From: an uncultured Haemophilus sp.
GTDB taxonomy: Bacteria > Pseudomonadota > Gammaproteobacteria > Enterobacterales > Pasteurellaceae
Length of the DNA stretch: 9,762 nt
Direction: 5' to 3'
Assembly (NCBI GenBank): GCA_959600045.1
Contig: CAUGKJ010000023.1
Location: forward strand, 1-9,762
Positions 8,230 through 9,762 of the stretch are shown here, one piece after another (the stretch's first letter is position 1; every line of letters starts with the position of its first letter). Below the pieces are notes generated by a model. That model did not search any database and had not been told where the DNA came from. It saw only the letters and a list, made by a program, of their open reading frames with translations. A program made the translations under genes and the position numbers.

Positions 8230-9267
8230 TTATTCAACTTCAACCAATACACCTTCTTGATGAGGTTTTAATACACCGACCTCACTAAGCTCAATACCGG
8301 CTTTTTTTGCAATCTCTAAGATTTCCGCCTCACTTTCTGGTTTAACCGCAATCAACAAGCCACCAGAGGTTTGAGGATCGCAAAGTACTGCCTTTTGATA
8401 ATCCGTAAGAGGACCAATTTTATGACCATAGCTTTCAAAGTTACGGTTGGTTCCACCTGGTACACAACCTTCTGCAATATAATCTGCTACGCCATCTAAT
8501 AATTTGATTTTATCAAAATACACAACCGCATTGAGATTTGAGCCTTCACAGATTTCAGCCAAGTGCCCTAACAAACCAAAGCCAGTTACATCTGTCATTG
8601 CGGTGACACCTGCAACTTCCGCAAATTGGCTACCAATCAGATTCATTTGGCACATAGCTGCTGTTGCCAATCCTTGATGTTCTGGTTTTAATTTGCCTTT
8701 TTTCTCGGCAGTAGTCAGCACACCAATACCTAATGGTTTGGTTAAATAAAGCTTACACCCCGCTTCTGCTGAGGCATTACGTTTTACACGATCCGTTGCT
8801 ATAACGCCTGTTACGGCTAAACCAAAAATGGGTTCTGGTGCATCAATCGAGTGTCCTCCTGCAAGGGAAATCCCCGCTTGATGACAAGCAGAACGGCCAC
8901 CATCAACAATTTTCTGTGCCACTTCTGCCGGCAATTTATTAATCGGAAAACCTAAAATGGCAATTGCCATAATCGGCTTACCACCCATTGCAAAAATATC
9001 GCTAATGGCATTGGTTGCGGCAATACGTCCAAAATCAAAAGGATCGTCCACAATCGGCATAAAGAAATCCGTGGTACTGATAATTGCAGTACCATTACCA
9101 AGATCATAAACCGCAGCGTCATCAGCTGTTTCATTTCCCACTAATAAATTGGGGTCAGCAAATTTTTCGAGTTTAGTCTGTAAAATTGTCCCTAACACCT
9201 TAGGCGAAATTTTACAGCCTCAACCTGCGCCGTGGCTGTATTGTGTTAAACGAATTTTATCCGTCAT
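8230..9267 (-). CDS. selD: Selenophosphate synthetase SelD, a selenoprotein with in-frame TGA (Sec16)
   Basis: SelD makes selenophosphate from selenide and ATP, the selenium donor for Sec-tRNA and for selenouridine in tRNA. A plain translation opens only at GTG 9198 and lacks the catalytic N-terminus. Reading upstream through TGA (9222-9220) restores [19 protein letters not shown], collinear with E. coli SelD. Sec16 replaces catalytic Cys17, and C18 and K19 match Cys19 and Lys20. The ATG at 9267 has AAAGGA six bases upstream. The whole protein is 345 residues (E. coli 347). Metal and ATP residues are kept: D50 in DDAAVYD, D67 in STTDFF, D90 in [12 protein letters not shown]226 in [17 protein letters not shown] and LCDPQTSGG are also present. 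A SECIS-like hairpin follows the TGA. The gene lies 61 bases after yfjD with no firm terminator between. A sequencing error or inactive pseudogene is unlikely, given a SECIS and an otherwise intact protein. Confidence 0.96.
9178..9222 (-). promoter_or_regulatory. Bacterial SECIS element of selD with its UGA codon
   Basis: The UGA (9222-9220) is followed after two bases by a perfect 10-bp stem, CUGUAAAAUU (9217-9208) with AAUUUUACAG (9187-9178). A small asymmetric internal region follows, then a 5-bp stem CCUAA/UUAGG closing a GGUG loop (9199-9196). Twenty bases separate the UGA from the first loop G. A GU in the apical loop and this spacing are hallmarks of bacterial SECIS elements bound by SelB; with the closing A-U opened, the loop AGGUGU resembles AGGUCU of E. 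coli fdhF as I recall it. The element lies wholly within coding sequence (residues 16-30). Confidence 0.9.
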
Positions 9268-9328
9268 ATTCAGTCCTTTGTAAAAATAACGTACTTCTAA
9301 AAAAAAGAGCGGTTAGAAAAAGCCGTAT

Positions 9329-9762
9329 TTAGGAGGCTAACTTCTCCACTTTTGCTTGCTTGATCATGTTATCGCTGACTTCTAAAATAGTAATTCTTAA
9401 ACCATTGATTTCACAAACCGTTCCTTCATCAGGAATATCTTCAAGATGCTCGAGAATCAAACCATTAAAGGTGCGTGCATCTTCTGTATCTAATTCCCAA
9501 CCAAACATTTTATTCAAATCACGAAGATTTGCCGAGCCTTCAATAATCATCGAACCATCAGATTGCTGAACGACTTCTTGTTCAATAGTCGGTGTAGTAG
9601 TGGTTGTAAAATCACCCACAATTTCTTCTAAAATATCTTCAAGCGTGACTAGTCCTTTAATGTCACCATATTCGTCCACCACTAAACCAATACGTTCTTT
9701 TTTCGTACGGAAATTCGCTAATTGTGTTTTCAGTGGCGTCCCTTCTGGAATAAAGTACACTT
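9329..9762 (-). CDS. CNNM/CorC family membrane protein, YfjD-like, 5'-truncated by the window edge
   Basis: Only the C-terminal 144 or so residues are present; the membrane DUF21 domain and the first CBS motif lie beyond 9762. Visible are the end of a CBS pair (RIGLVVDEYGDIKGLVTLED, then ILEEIVGDF) and a complete CorC_HlyC domain (IIEGSANLRDLNKMFGWEL... ARTFNGLILEHLEDIP... NMIKQAKVEKL). The match to the tail of E. coli YfjD is close, including VYFxPEGTPL at the edge, where the first full codon is GTG for valine and not a start. The family is linked to magnesium/cobalt transport or resistance, but the substrate is unproven. It reads towards selD with a 61-base gap. HI0107 is the H. influenzae relative as I recall. 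Confidence 0.9.
   Translation of the reverse strand, partial: VYFIPEGTPLKTQLANFRTKKERIGLVVDEYGDIKGLVTLEDILEEIVGDFTTTTTPTIEQEVVQQSDGSMIIEGSANLRDLNKMFGWELDTEDARTFNGLILEHLEDIPDEGTVCEINGLRITILEVSDNMIKQAKVEKLAS

Noticed and set aside
8230..9198. selD starting at GTG 9198 as a complete 322-residue gene
   Set aside because: It would lack the catalytic Sec/Cys and Lys and the conserved first 23 residues, which are present just upstream in frame across a TGA with a SECIS. A Shine-Dalgarno sits at ATG 9267.
9220..9222. The TGA in selD as a pseudogene mutation or sequencing error
   Set aside because: It falls at the one residue where Sec is functionally expected, is followed by a well-formed SECIS hairpin, and the rest of the protein is intact.
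9299..9306. Eight-A tract as a phase-variation repeat
   Set aside because: It lies in the gap between yfjD and selD, not in a coding frame or a clear promoter spacer, and its length is ordinary for this AT-rich genome.
9295..9325. A terminator between yfjD and selD (TTCTAA...TTAGAA and a T-run on the minus strand)
   Set aside because: The stem is only six A/T-rich pairs with a 12-base loop, or three pairs in the GC-containing alternative. It is too weak to call; yfjD and selD may be cotranscribed.

Overview
The window looks like chromosomal DNA of a naturally competent Pasteurellaceae, most likely Haemophilus or Aggregatibacter. It is AT-rich and holds seven exact copies of the 9-base DNA uptake signal core AAGTGCGGT, close to the density I recall for H. 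influenzae. All the proteins read as gamma-proteobacterial housekeeping orthologues. I cannot fix the species from this sequence alone.

Layout. On the minus strand, gmk (4897-4271), rpoZ (4210-3944), spoT (3868-1748) and recG (1748 to beyond position 1) form one co-directional block. They encode guanylate kinase, RNA polymerase omega, the (p)ppGpp hydrolase/synthetase and the branch-migration helicase. The trmH (spoU) gene that separates spoT and recG in E. coli is absent; the two genes overlap by one base. Divergent from gmk is gapA (5117-6136, +), which has a strong CRP-type site, an extended -10 promoter, highly expressed codon usage and a clear terminator. Next, also on plus, comes an AMP-forming long-chain acyl-CoA synthetase (6365-8182). 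It converges on selD across a hairpin built from two inverted uptake signals, which should terminate both genes. The right end holds the 3' part of a yfjD-type CNNM/CorC family gene (minus, continuing beyond 9762), which reads towards selD.

The main result is selD. Its apparent open frame begins too late, because an in-frame TGA at 9222-9220 interrupts it. Reading through this TGA as selenocysteine gives a complete 345-residue selenophosphate synthetase. The start is at ATG 9267, with a good Shine-Dalgarno, and Sec16 lies in a G-A-G-U-G-C-K motif exactly where E. coli SelD has its catalytic Cys17. Directly 3' of the TGA is a long hairpin with a GGUG apical loop, a convincing bacterial SECIS element. 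The enzyme that makes the selenium donor for selenocysteine thus appears to be a selenoprotein itself, creating a self-dependent loop. Selenocysteine-type SelD is already known in some bacteria, including Haemophilus, so this is a corrected and mechanistically interesting gene rather than a new family.

Functional themes: guanine nucleotide supply and stringent response (gmk, rpoZ, spoT), recombination and repair (recG), central glycolysis (gapA), fatty acid activation, and selenium metabolism (selD). I saw no mobile elements, CRISPR arrays, rRNA or tRNA genes, and no non-coding stretch longer than about 230 bases.
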